59,023 bases of DNA from Candidatus Accumulibacter appositus. GTDB lineage: Bacteria; Pseudomonadota; Gammaproteobacteria; Burkholderiales; Rhodocyclaceae. Shown here one piece after another: positions 1-8,959 of the stretch (position 1 is its first letter; each line of letters starts with the position of its first letter). The stretch is from contig JEMX01000053.1 in the NCBI GenBank assembly GCA_000585055.1, positions 28,275 to 87,297 of the forward strand, in the 5' to 3' direction. Both the position numbers and the translations under genes were made by a program. The notes beneath the pieces are model-generated. The model was given only the letters and a program-made list of their open reading frames with translations, did not search any database and had not been told where the DNA came from.

Positions 1-1287
1 TACGCGGCGATGGACTGGCTGCTGCAACGCCAGGCGACGATCGAGAAGAAGCTTGCCAAGCGCCATTTGAGCGCCGGCGGCCTGGTGCTCTACGACCTGT
101 CGTCGAGCTACTTCGAGGGGACCACCTGCCCGCTGGCCAAGCGCGGCTACAACCGCGATGGTAAGCACGGCATGCTGCAGGTCAACTACGGCTTGCTCAC
201 CGATGCGCGGGGCTGTCCCGTGGCGGTGTCGGTGCATGAAGGCAATACGGCGGACAGCACGACCTTCCTGCCTGAAGTACAGCGCCTGCGCACAAGCTTC
301 GGCGTCGAACGTATGGTGATGGTGGGCGATCGGGGAATGATCTCGCAAAAGGCGATCCAGGAGATGCGCGACAGCGACGGCATCGGCTGGATCACGGCGC
401 TCAAGGGGGTCTCGATCCGCCCATTGATCGAACAGGGACAGTTGCAGCTGGGCTTGTTTGACGAGCGCAATCTGCTCGAACTGAGCTCGCCGGACTATCC
501 CGGCGAACGCCTGGTGGCCTGCCGAAACCCGCAGCTGGCCAAGCTGCGCGCGCACAAACGTGAAGCCTTGCTGTGTGCGACCGAGAACAAGCTCGAAGCG
601 ATCAAGGTGCGAGTGGCCGGCGGGCGGCTCGCCGGCCAGGATGCGATTGGCGTGTGCGTCGGTAAAGTGGTCAATCAGTACAAGGTCGCCAAGCATTTCG
701 AACTGCTGATCGACGAGACAAGCTTTTCCTTCACGCGCAAGGCCGACAGTATCGCTGCGGAAGCGGCGCTGGACGGCCTGTACATCATTCGCACGTCGCT
801 ACCGGCCGCGGAAATGGCCGGGGCTGACTGTGTGCGCAACTACAAGTCGCTGGCCAATGTCGAGCGCGCTTTCCGCTCACTCAAGACGATTGACCTGAAG
901 GTCCGTCCAATTCATCACCGTCTCGCGGATCGGGTGCGTGCGCACATCTTCCTGTGCATGCTTGCGTACTACGTCGAGTGGCACATGCGCGAGGCTTGGC
1001 GCGAACTGATGTTCGCCGATACCGATCAGCAGGCCAAGGCGACCCGCGACCCGGTGGCGCCGGCGACGCGCTCCGAAACCGCGCTGGCCAAAGTCTCCCA
1101 GCACATTCTTGACGATGGCACACCGGTGCACAGCTTCTCGACCTTGATGGCCGACCTGGCGACCCTGGTGCGCAATACCTGCCGCACACCCCTGGCCGCA
1201 GCAGATGCGCCAAGCTTCGACATCCTGACCACCCCCTCCGCCAAACAACAGCGTGCCATGAAACTCCTGGAACAGATCACGGTGTAG
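1..1287 (+). mobile_element. IS1634/IS4-superfamily DDE transposase, 5' end cut by window edge
   Basis: Transposase that would move its own insertion sequence. The frame is open from base 1, so the N-terminus lies outside the window; 428 residues remain. The likely catalytic triad is visible: the first Asp in LYDLSSSYFEG near the start, the second in VGDRGM about 110 residues in, and the Glu in NVERAFRSLK near residue 295. The long insertion between the second Asp and the Glu, and the YDLSSSYFEG motif, are typical of the IS1634 group of the IS4 superfamily. The C-terminus looks intact and ends in TAG. I could not place the right terminal inverted repeat in the 120 bp before the next gene. Whether the element is complete cannot be judged because its left end is missing. 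Confidence 0.9.
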
Positions 1288-1410
1288 TCAGAAGCCGGAA
1301 GTCAGATTTCAAAGCAAGTGATTGAAAGATAGTGGAAAGAGGTCGTCGTTTGGCAGGAACTTCAGATTAAACAGCGCCGAGAAGTGCCCGGGTACGGCAA
1401 AGCAAGCGGC

Positions 1411-1863
1411 TTATTCTTCTGCGCTCGCGGCAGCGGTGTTGTGGTCAATGGCCGGCGTCGCTTTCGCTCTTTGCGCCAGATAATCGCTAAACGCCAGATC
1501 ATGCTTGAGGATGTGTTGGACCAACCAGGCGCGGAGGAAGCGATGCGTGTCCCTGTCGATTCGCAAAGAGCCGGCCGCCAGTTCTTCGGAGAGACGAAAA
1601 AGCGTCATGAAGAGGGCCTCGTGGAGCGCGCAATGTTCGGCGTGAAGCGGATACTCACTCGCCAGCATGGTTTCCTCCTCGTGGCGAAAATGCTCTTCAG
1701 AATACTGGACCAGTCGGTTGAGGATCTGCTCCAGCGCCTTATCATCAGCGCCGCCGCGGTGTTTGTCGTGGAACTCGTTGATCAGCCCGAAAAGATAACG
1801 ATGCTCCTGATCAATGTCGGTGACCCCGACGCGATACTGGTCTCGCCAGCTCAGAAAAGCCAT
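1411..1863 (-). CDS. bacteriohemerythrin (single-domain O2-binding protein)
   Basis: A 150-residue cytoplasmic hemerythrin, a four-helix bundle carrying a non-haem di-iron site that binds O2. The ligand pattern is complete: DIDQEHRYLF, then EHFRHEEETM, HAEHCALHE, and HILKHDLAFSDYL at the end, giving the usual His/Glu/Asp set. The chosen ATG at 1863 has a GGGAGCA ribosome-binding site just upstream and starts the family-typical MAFLSWRD. The frame continues upstream, but that extension has no family resemblance. Known roles in the family are O2 storage, delivery or sensing in microaerophiles; which applies here is not shown by the sequence. It stands alone, between the transposase and the amtB terminator. 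Confidence 0.93.
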   Translation of the reverse strand: MAFLSWRDQYRVGVTDIDQEHRYLFGLINEFHDKHRGGADDKALEQILNRLVQYSEEHFRHEEETMLASEYPLHAEHCALHEALFMTLFRLSEELAAGSLRIDRDTHRFLRAWLVQHILKHDLAFSDYLAQRAKATPAIDHNTAAASAEE

Positions 1864-2033
1864 TGCTGCTCCCGCTGAAGTGATCCCGGGCCTGGCCGGG
1901 CAGTTTAAGGTGCTACAGAATTGCTTAGAGTACGGGATCCGGCGCCAGGAATCGAGGGCTGGTGTTTGCTGCGGCCTGCTGGTGGACGAATTGGCTGCGC
2001 AATCCACGTCGTCGGCTGTCCGTCTCGTACCCC

Positions 2034-2062
2034 AAAAAAAGCGGGCGCCACTTGGGCGCCCG
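2034..2062 (-). terminator. Rho-independent terminator for the glnK-amtB transcript
   Basis: Read on the minus strand, an 8-bp perfect GC stem (CGGGCGCC with GGCGCCCG, 5-nt loop) is followed by GC and a run of seven T. It lies about 220 bp beyond the amtB stop, and repeat copy 1 occupies most of the gap. Confidence 0.82.
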
Positions 2063-2085
2063 AAGGGGAGAGTCCTTTAGTGTGC

Positions 2086-2268
2086 AAGTCGCGCTAGCGA
2101 CTCACGAAGCTTCCTGCTCCCCTCGCGGGGTGAGGCGGGGAATTCAGGGAGCATCCTCCCTGCCCGGCGAACGATTCCGGCGTGCAAGCCGGAATCCCCA
2201 CTGTAAGGGAAGAGGGGGAAACGGTCATGACTTTCATCATCTGGGGTGTCTCGACTGTCATGACCGTT
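2086..2268. repeat. Dispersed multi-hairpin intergenic repeat, copy 1
   Basis: A 183-bp element with a second copy at 8960-9141. By hand alignment they differ at about 16 positions including one single-base indel, roughly 91% identity. It contains nested inverted repeats: CCCC-TCGC-GGGG; CAGGGAG-CATC-CTCCCTG; GATTCCGGC-GTGCAA-GCCGGAATC; and a perfect 12-bp pair at the right end, AACGGTCATGAC at 2220-2231 with GTCATGACCGTT at 2257-2268. No transposase lies inside and I saw no clear target duplication. The rest of the 1864-2281 gap holds only the terminator at 2034-2062. Confidence 0.9.
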
Positions 2269-2281
2269 AAAGCCGATGGGC

Positions 2282-3796
2282 TCAGTAGTGGTAGGCCGAT
2301 TCGCCGTGTGAGGTGATGTCGAGGCCTTCGCGTTCCTCGTCTTCCGGGACCCGCAGACCGATGAGCAGGTCGACCACTTTGAAAGCCACCACCGAAACGA
2401 TGCCCGACCAGACGATCGCCGTGCCGACGCCCCACAACTGGCTGATCACCTGGGCGCTCATGTCGTAGTCGCCGACGGCGTTGGCGACATAGTCATAGAC
2501 GCCGGTGCCGCCGAGCGAGGGCGCTGCAAAGACGCCGGTCAGGATGGCACCGAGAATGCCGCCAACGCCATGCACGCCGAAGACGTCGAGGGAATCGTCG
2601 GCACCGAGCAGGTGCTTCAATCCATTGACGCCCCACAGGCAGACCACACCAGCCAGCAGGCCGATGATGATGGCGCCCATGACGCCGACGAAGCCGGCTG
2701 CCGGGGTGATTGCCACCAGCCCTGCGACCGCTCCGGAAGCCGCACCGAGCATCGAAGGCTTGCCCTTGAGCAGCCATTCGGCGAGCATCCAGGACATCGT
2801 CGCGCAAGCGGTTGCCAACCAGGTGTTGACCATCGCCAGTGCCGAGCCACCGCTGGCTTCGAGCGCCGAGCCGGCGTTGAAGCCGAACCAGCCGACCCAC
2901 AGCAGCGAGGCGCCGATCATGGTGAAGGTGAGGCTGTGCGGGGCCATCGATTCGCGGCCATAGCCGATTCGCTTGCCGATCATCACCGCCCCGACCAGAC
3001 CGGCAACCGCCGCGTTGATGTGCACCACGGTGCCTCCGGCGAAGTCCAGCGCGCCTTTCTGGAACAGGAAGCCCGCGGTCGCTCCGGCCGCTTCAGCGGC
3101 GGCAGCGTCGACGTAGGCGTCCGGACCTGCCCAGTACCACACCATGTGCGCCATCGGGGCGTAGGACAAAGTGAACCAGATGATCATGAAAAGCAGGATC
3201 GCGGCAAACTTGGCGCGCTCGGCGAAGGCGCCGACGATCAGGCAGCAGGTGATCGCCGCGAAAGCGCCCTGGAAGATGACGAAGGTCAACTCGGAGATGT
3301 ACACGCCCTTGGAGAAGGTGGCGCCAAGGGAGTCGGCGGTGATTCCTGACAGGAACACTTTGTCGAGCACCCCGAAGAAACTGCCGCCTTCAGTGAAAGC
3401 CAGCGAGTAGCCATAGACCACCCATAGCACGCTGATCAGCGAGAAGGTCACGAAGACCTGCATCAGCACCGAGAGCATGTTCTTGGTGCGCACCAGCCCT
3501 CCATAGAAGAGGGCCAAGCCGGGCAGCGACATCAGGATGACCAGCGCCGCGCAGACCATGATCCAGGCGTTGTCGGCCTTGTTGAGCACCGGTTCGGCTG
3601 CGACGTCAGCTGCGACGTCAGCTGCGGCAGCAGCTGTGGTGCTGGCGGCAGCAATTTCTTCGGTTGCTGACGGTGCCTGCGCCAGCATCAGCGCAGAACT
3701 CGTCGTGCTGGCCCCGGCAGGGGTCTCGTCAGCCCAGGCCGGGTTGCCGATGGCGACTGCTCCGAGCAGGGCGAGGATGGTAAAGACGTGTTTCAT
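2282..3796 (-). CDS. amtB: Ammonium transporter AmtB
   Basis: Inner-membrane ammonium channel of the Amt/Mep/Rh family, 504 residues. A signal peptide is visible (MKHVFTILALLG...PAWA, cleavage before DET), followed by an Ala-rich segment of about 50 residues and then eleven hydrophobic helices. The pore twin histidines are present in GGTVVHINAAVAG and VFGVHGVGGILGA. The start at 3796 follows a GAGGAG ribosome-binding site; the longer frame reads back into glnK and is rejected. glnK lies 10 bp upstream, so the two form the classic glnK-amtB operon in which GlnK docks on and closes the channel when nitrogen is sufficient. The protein is longer than E. coli AmtB (428 residues), mostly because of the Ala-rich N-terminal segment. 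Confidence 0.97.
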   Translation of the reverse strand: MKHVFTILALLGAVAIGNPAWADETPAGASTTSSALMLAQAPSATEEIAAASTTAAAAADVAADVAAEPVLNKADNAWIMVCAALVILMSLPGLALFYGGLVRTKNMLSVLMQVFVTFSLISVLWVVYGYSLAFTEGGSFFGVLDKVFLSGITADSLGATFSKGVYISELTFVIFQGAFAAITCCLIVGAFAERAKFAAILLFMIIWFTLSYAPMAHMVWYWAGPDAYVDAAAAEAAGATAGFLFQKGALDFAGGTVVHINAAVAGLVGAVMIGKRIGYGRESMAPHSLTFTMIGASLLWVGWFGFNAGSALEASGGSALAMVNTWLATACATMSWMLAEWLLKGKPSMLGAASGAVAGLVAITPAAGFVGVMGAIIIGLLAGVVCLWGVNGLKHLLGADDSLDVFGVHGVGGILGAILTGVFAAPSLGGTGVYDYVANAVGDYDMSAQVISQLWGVGTAIVWSGIVSVVAFKVVDLLIGLRVPEDEEREGLDITSHGESAYHY

Positions 3797-3806
3797 GACA
3801 GGCTCC

Positions 3807-4319
<513 letters not shown>

Positions 4320-4362
4320 TCAAACAAAGCGACCAAAGAAAAGAATTGCCAATCAGGAAAAA

Positions 4363-4377
4363 GCATCTTTCGTGCCA
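4363..4377 (-). promoter_or_regulatory. Sigma-54 (RpoN) promoter of glnK-amtB
   Basis: On the minus strand the sequence reads TGGCACGAAAGATGC. It matches the -24/-12 consensus TGGCACG-N4-TTGC at every position but one, and the invariant GG and GC are 10 bp apart as required. Transcription would start near 4351, giving a leader of about 205 nt before glnK. The leader carries a small hairpin at 4162-4181. Confidence 0.78.
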
Positions 4378-4439
4378 GGATTGTTTTGTGCGTAGAATCA
4401 ATAGTCTGCGCGCTCTGTGCAGCGCCCATCTCTGCTTGT

Positions 4440-4456
4440 TGCACTGCGATAGCGCA
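4440..4456. promoter_or_regulatory. NtrC-like enhancer site, proximal
   Basis: TGCAC-N7-GCGCA, one mismatch from the NtrC dyad TGCAC-N7-GTGCA. Its centre is about 96 bp upstream of the predicted glnK start site and 32 bp (three helical turns) from the distal site. Confidence 0.6.
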
Positions 4457-4471
4457 GCCTTTATACGCCAG

Positions 4472-4488
4472 CGCACCATGGTGGTGCG
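4472..4488. promoter_or_regulatory. NtrC-like enhancer site, distal
   Basis: CGCAC-N7-GTGCG, containing the symmetric core GCACC-N5-GGTGC typical of NtrC sites. Its centre is about 128 bp upstream of the predicted glnK start. The pair resembles the two strong sites upstream of E. coli glnAp2 in both spacing and distance. It could also influence ubiK, which starts about 85 bp away on the other strand. Confidence 0.68.
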
Positions 4489-4571
4489 TGGTCCGTGGCA
4501 CGTGTCCGGTTGCATGGCGCGCCTGTGCTAAACTCGGCGCACTCAGAAACCAAAGCCCGTCGGTGATTCCC

Positions 4572-4817
4572 ATGCTCGACCCCAGAATTCTCGAAGACCT
4601 TGGCGCCCGCTTGGGTGGCATCATCGCGGCCAGTCCTGCTGCGGACATCGACAAGAACGCACGTGCGCTGCTCGCCAGCTTCTTCAGCAGGCTCGATCTG
4701 GTCAGTCGCGAGGAGTTCGATATTCAGACGCAGGTTCTGCAGCGCACCCGCGAAAAGCTGAAAGCCCTCGAGGCGCGACTGGAGCAGCTGGAAAACCCAC
4801 CCGACTCCTCGGCCTGA
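4572..4817 (+). CDS. ubiK: Ubiquinone biosynthesis accessory factor UbiK (YqiC/BMFP family)
   Basis: An 81-residue protein of the BMFP family. UbiK binds UbiJ in the soluble complex that carries out aerobic ubiquinone synthesis. The start MLDPRILEDLG matches the family. The C-terminal half (about residues 40-78) is a predicted coiled coil with regular Leu and Glu spacing (REKLKALEARLEQLE). The ATG at 4572 was chosen because the frame upstream is the glnK control region. It is divergent from glnK and lies just upstream of the ComM-like ATPase, a common arrangement in betaproteobacteria. No strong ribosome-binding site is visible. Confidence 0.92.
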   Translation: MLDPRILEDLGARLGGIIAASPAADIDKNARALLASFFSRLDLVSREEFDIQTQVLQRTREKLKALEARLEQLENPPDSSA

Positions 4818-4903
4818 GCAGGGAAGGTCGGCGCCCAGCTTCGCTTTCCGCCTGCTGGTCTCTGCGTCCCATGGTCCATGGCCGGCATTGACGATCGCCC
4901 ACG

Positions 4904-6403
4904 ATGTCGCTTGCCATTGTTCATAGCCGGGGACTGGACGGCCTTTCTGCCCCGGAAGTAGCCGTCGAGGTGCATCTCGCGGGGGGGCTGCCCAGCGTCA
5001 CGCTGGTCGGCTTGCCGGATACCGAGGTCAAGGAAGCGCGCGATCGGGTCAGGGCGGCGCTGCAGAACTCGGGTTTTGCCTTCCCCAGCAAGCGAATCAC
5101 GGTCAACCTCGCGCCGGCCGACCTGCCGAAGGAATCCGGCCGCTTCGACTTGCCGATCGCGCTTGGCATCCTGGCGGCTTCGGGACAGATTCCCGCCGCC
5201 GCGCTGGCCGACCACGAATTCGCGGGCGAACTGTCGCTCTCGGGTGAACTGCGCTCGATCCGTGGCGCTCTGGCAATGGTTCTCGCAGCCGGTAGTCGGG
5301 GGCGGAGCTTTGTCCTGCCGGCCAGCAGTGCGCGCGAGGCCGCGCTGGCCAGCCAGGTGCGGGTGCTGGCCGCCAATACCTTGCTCGAGGTGTGTGCCCA
5401 CCTCACCGGGCAGGGGGTCTTGGCCGAATGCCTGCCCGAGGAGGGAAGCACCGCCGTCGGCAGTGACTATCCCGATTTGGCTGAGGTGCGTGGGCAGGCA
5501 CAGGCCAAACGCGCGCTCGAGATCGCGGCTGCAGGCGCACATTCGATCTTGCTGTCCGGCCCGCCAGGCACCGGCAAGTCGATGCTCGCCAGCCGTTTGC
5601 CGGGCTTGCTACCGCCGATGACCCTGGCCGCCGCGCTGGAGTCGGCCGCCGTCTTGTCCCTGGCCGGACAGTTTCGCCCCGAGCTCTTCCGCCGCCATCC
5701 CTACCGCGCGCCACATCACACCGCTTCCTCGGCTGCACTGGTCGGTGGCGGTAGCCTACCCCGTCCCGGCGAGATCTCACTGGCGCATCAGGGTGTTCTC
5801 TTCCTGGATGAAATTCCCGAGTTCGATCGGCGCGTACTGGAGGCGCTGCGCGAGCCGCTCGACAGCGGTCGGATTCACATCTCGCGCGCTGCCCGCCAGG
5901 CAGAGTTTCCGGCCCAGTTTCAGTTGGTCGCGGCGATGAACCCCTGTCCATGCGGATATCATGGCGATTCGGCTGGCCGCTGCCGGTGCACTGCCGAGCA
6001 GGTGCGGCGCTATCGGGGCCGGCTCTCCGGGCCGCTGCTCGACCGCATCGATGTGCAGATCGAGGTTCCCGCCCTGCCAGCCGAAGCGCTGCAAGGACTG
6101 CCGGATGGCGAAGCGTCGGCGGTCGTTCGTTGCCGTGTCGCACTGGCGCGGGAGCTGCAGATCAAGCGTCAGGGCAAAGCCAACGCGCATTTGACGAGCC
6201 GGGAAATTGACGACTTCTGCCAGCCTCAAGCGGCCGCTGCCGCCTTGCTCAAACAGGCCATCAGGCGCTTCGATCTTTCCGCCCGCGCTTACCATCGTCT
6301 GCTAAAGCTGGCCCGTACCATTGCCGATATAACAGGGGTTGGTACGATCGAGGCGCAGCATGTTGCTGAGGCCGTGCAGTACCGTCGGATAGCGAAAGAA
6401 TGA
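4904..6403 (+). CDS. YifB/ComM-family Mg-chelatase-like AAA+ ATPase
   Basis: A 499-residue AAA+ protein. ComM, the studied member, is a hexameric helicase that promotes branch migration during natural transformation. Domains in order: an N-terminal Lon-protease-like/ChlI domain (residues 1-170, beginning MSLAIVHSRGLDGL); the AAA+ core with Walker A GPPGTGKS near residue 220 and Walker B LFLDEIPEF near residue 300; a Cys cluster, MNPCPCGYHG...CRCT, at about 346-363 that may bind zinc; and a C-terminal Mg-chelatase domain. Length is typical. The next gene follows after 1 bp, suggesting shared transcription. Whether this organism is naturally competent is not shown. Confidence 0.95.
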   Translation: MSLAIVHSRGLDGLSAPEVAVEVHLAGGLPSVTLVGLPDTEVKEARDRVRAALQNSGFAFPSKRITVNLAPADLPKESGRFDLPIALGILAASGQIPAAALADHEFAGELSLSGELRSIRGALAMVLAAGSRGRSFVLPASSAREAALASQVRVLAANTLLEVCAHLTGQGVLAECLPEEGSTAVGSDYPDLAEVRGQAQAKRALEIAAAGAHSILLSGPPGTGKSMLASRLPGLLPPMTLAAALESAAVLSLAGQFRPELFRRHPYRAPHHTASSAALVGGGSLPRPGEISLAHQGVLFLDEIPEFDRRVLEALREPLDSGRIHISRAARQAEFPAQFQLVAAMNPCPCGYHGDSAGRCRCTAEQVRRYRGRLSGPLLDRIDVQIEVPALPAEALQGLPDGEASAVVRCRVALARELQIKRQGKANAHLTSREIDDFCQPQAAAAALLKQAIRRFDLSARAYHRLLKLARTIADITGVGTIEAQHVAEAVQYRRIAKE

Positions 6404-6404
6404 C

Positions 6405-7670
6405 GTGCTTGATTCGGAAACCTTGCCCGCACCGCGCGGCATCGCCCCCGTGCTGGCCGCTCTGGCCACGCTGGGTCCCTTCTCTATCGACACCTATCTG
6501 CCCTCATTCGGGGCAATTGGCGAGTCGCTACTGGCGACGCCGCAGCAAGTCCAGCAAACGCTGACCGCTTTCCTGTTGCCCTTTGCTCTGATGACGCTGT
6601 GGCATGGCCCGATCTCCGACGCGTTCGGTCGGCGCCGGGTCATCCTGGTGGCGGTGGCGCTCTTTGTGCTGGCCTCGCTGGGTTGTGTCTTCGTCACTCG
6701 CATCGAAGACCTGTGGCTGCTGCGCGCCTTGCAGGGGATGACCGCGGGTGCCGGCATGATCGTCTGCCGGGCGATCATTCGCGATCTCTACGACGGCGCG
6801 CCGGCGCAGCGGCTGATTGCGCAGATCATGATCATGTTTGCCCTGGCGCCAATGATCGCCCCGCTGCTTGGCGGTTGGCTGCAGACCTGGTTTGGCTGGC
6901 GGGCGGTATTTGCGCTCCTGGTTTTCCTCAGCGGTGCCCTGTGGCTGGCTTGCTGGAAGTTTCTCCCGGAAACACTGCCCGAGCACCGCCGCCAGTCGCT
7001 GCGCGTCGACTACCTGGCAAGCGCATACCGTAGTCTGCTCGGCGCGCCGTCCTTCCTGTTGATCTGTGGCGCGCTGGCCTTCAACTTCGCCGCATTCTTC
7101 ATCTACGTGCTGTCGGCGCCGGTCTTCCTGGTCCATCATCTAGGCGTTTCGGCCACCGGTTTCCTGTGGCTCTTCGGGCCGGCGATGAGCGGCCTGGTGC
7201 TTGGCGCGTGCCTGTCGAGCGTGCTTGCCACCCGGCTTTCACGCGCCGGGACGATTGCCATCGGCTACCTGGTAATGGGAGTGGCAGCGGCGTTTAACGT
7301 GGGCTGGAATCTGAGCAGCGCAGCGGCGCTGCCGTGGAGCGTGTTGCCGCTGTTTGTCTTCACCTTTGGCATGTCTCTGCAACTCCCCAGCCTGACCCTG
7401 CTGGCGCTGGACATGTTCCCCGAACAGCGCGGTCTTGCCGCTTCCTGCCAGGCGTTCGTGCAGGCTGCCGTCAATGTGCTCGCTGCCGCCCTGATTGCGC
7501 CCGTGCTCTGCGAATCGGCCCTGAGCCTGGCGCTCGGCATGGCGGGCCTGAGCCTGCTCGGCGCTGCGGCGACCGCGACCCACTACTGGCAGCGTATTGG
7601 CGCCGCGTCATGTGCTCTGCTGGCAAGCAGTCTCCCTGGCAAATGGGATCAGGCACAGCGAAACGACTAG
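6405..7670 (+). CDS. Bcr/CflA-family multidrug efflux MFS transporter
   Basis: A 421-residue inner-membrane transporter with about 12 hydrophobic helices. The N-terminal GPFSIDTYLPSF segment and the loop motif DAFGRRRV (residues about 70-77) identify the Bcr/CflA drug:H+ antiporter group, known for bicyclomycin, chloramphenicol and sulfonamide export. It starts with GTG one base after the upstream ATPase stop, so translation is probably coupled. Its last 63 bases overlap, tail to tail, the 3' end of the MFS gene on the opposite strand. Substrate cannot be read from the sequence. Confidence 0.93.
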   Translation: MLDSETLPAPRGIAPVLAALATLGPFSIDTYLPSFGAIGESLLATPQQVQQTLTAFLLPFALMTLWHGPISDAFGRRRVILVAVALFVLASLGCVFVTRIEDLWLLRALQGMTAGAGMIVCRAIIRDLYDGAPAQRLIAQIMIMFALAPMIAPLLGGWLQTWFGWRAVFALLVFLSGALWLACWKFLPETLPEHRRQSLRVDYLASAYRSLLGAPSFLLICGALAFNFAAFFIYVLSAPVFLVHHLGVSATGFLWLFGPAMSGLVLGACLSSVLATRLSRAGTIAIGYLVMGVAAAFNVGWNLSSAAALPWSVLPLFVFTFGMSLQLPSLTLLALDMFPEQRGLAASCQAFVQAAVNVLAAALIAPVLCESALSLALGMAGLSLLGAAATATHYWQRIGAASCALLASSLPGKWDQAQRND

Positions 7671-8894
7671 GCAGCCGGCCATCAGGCTGAATCCGGCCTG
7701 ATACGCGGCGGCGTCGTACACGCGGACGCCAGCCGCCGTGGCGCCCAGCCAATTGTCGTCGAGTACCCAGCCGACCGCCGGTTGCAGCAACATGCCGCCG
7801 AGTAGCGGCCCCATGTTGCAGATTCCCGAAGCGGTGCCCATGAGGCGTGCCGGCACCGATTCCTTGGCGAAAGCGAAGCCGATGATCAGGTTGCCCGAGA
7901 CCAGGCCGGTGAACAGCAGGGTGACGACCAGCAGCCAGATCGGTAGCGGCGCGAAAATGACCACCAGCCAGCCGGCGAGCGCAGCGGCGGTCGTCCAGAC
8001 GTAGAGCGGCCGGCGGCGGCCCATGCGCTGCGAGAGGGTACCGAGGACAGGCCCGCCGACCGCCCAGGCGATCAGCAGCAACGAGGTGACCGCCGCCGCG
8101 CTGCGGGTGTCGAGGCCATGTACCTGGCGCAAAAAGGGGACGCCCCACAGGCCGGCGAAAGTGAGCACGGATCCGGCGATGCCAATCGGGGTGATCAGCA
8201 GAATCCAAGTGTTGCGGTAGGAAAGTACTTCGGCCATGCCGCGCAGGATCGAGCCGTGATGGCCGCTGCCGTGTGCCGTTGGCGCATGGCTTTCGTAGGC
8301 GAAGTCGACTGGGTCGTCGCGCACGCGCAGCCAGATGGCGACTGCCAGCAGGGCGGTCAGCGCTGCCGTGACGCCCATCACCGAACGCCAGCCCCAAGCT
8401 TCGATCAGCATTCGCAAGGGGACGCCGGCAATCACCCCGCCGACGACGCCGAAGACCAGTGCCAGCCCGGAGGCGAGCGCGAACTGCTGGGGTGCGAACC
8501 AGTGGCTGGCCAGCTTGAGCATCGAGACAAAGGCGACTGCGACCGAGGCGCCGATCAGCAAGCGTCCGCTATTTGCCCACCACAGATCCGGGGCGCTGGC
8601 GAACAGCATGCTGCCGAGTGCCGCGAGCAGCGCACCCGCCGTCAGCAGACGGCGAGGTCCCCAACGGTCGGCGATGATCCCGGTCGGGATCTGCATGAGC
8701 ACATAGGAGTAGAAATAGAAGGCGGAAAGATTACCGAGTTCGGTGGCCCCGATCGAGAAGTCGATCATCAGCTGGTCGGTCATTACCGCCGGTGCGACGC
8801 GCTGGTAGAAACCGATCAGATAGAGCAGAGCGCCCAGCCCCCAGACACTCCAGGCGAGGGAGGCGGGTGGGTAGTTACGCTGGCTCGCGTTCAA
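7608..8894 (-). CDS. MFS transporter, substrate unknown
   Basis: A 12-helix major facilitator of about 428 residues. MFS motif A is present after helix 2 (GIIADRWGPRRLL). The first helices (GLGALLYLIGFYQRVAPAVM) resemble MFS members annotated as sugar-phosphate or organic-anion permeases; I cannot name a substrate. The frame extends to an ATG at 8975, but that codon lies inside repeat copy 2, so I place the start at the TTG at 8894, which follows AGGATGG. This start is uncertain. The 3' end overlaps the Bcr/CflA gene by 63 bp. Confidence 0.88.
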   Translation of the reverse strand: MNASQRNYPPASLAWSVWGLGALLYLIGFYQRVAPAVMTDQLMIDFSIGATELGNLSAFYFYSYVLMQIPTGIIADRWGPRRLLTAGALLAALGSMLFASAPDLWWANSGRLLIGASVAVAFVSMLKLASHWFAPQQFALASGLALVFGVVGGVIAGVPLRMLIEAWGWRSVMGVTAALTALLAVAIWLRVRDDPVDFAYESHAPTAHGSGHHGSILRGMAEVLSYRNTWILLITPIGIAGSVLTFAGLWGVPFLRQVHGLDTRSAAAVTSLLLIAWAVGGPVLGTLSQRMGRRRPLYVWTTAAALAGWLVVIFAPLPIWLLVVTLLFTGLVSGNLIIGFAFAKESVPARLMGTASGICNMGPLLGGMLLQPAVGWVLDDNWLGATAAGVRVYDAAAYQAGFSLMAGCLVVSLCLIPFARETACQQST

Positions 8895-8959
8895 GGTCCA
8901 TCCTGGCGGTCGCGTCCGGCACGCTTGCCGACTGTGTTGTGGTGGCTTGCTTGACGTGA

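Noticed and set aside
2094..2435. Minus-strand ORF reading through repeat copy 1, with an almost identical stretch at 8875-9165
   Set aside because: The similarity comes from the DNA repeat; the frames overlap amtB or the MFS start and have no start signals or family.
4495..4516. Second TGGCACG on the plus strand upstream of ubiK, as a possible sigma-54 promoter
   Set aside because: The following TTGC is 7 bp away instead of 4, so GG and GC are wrongly spaced.
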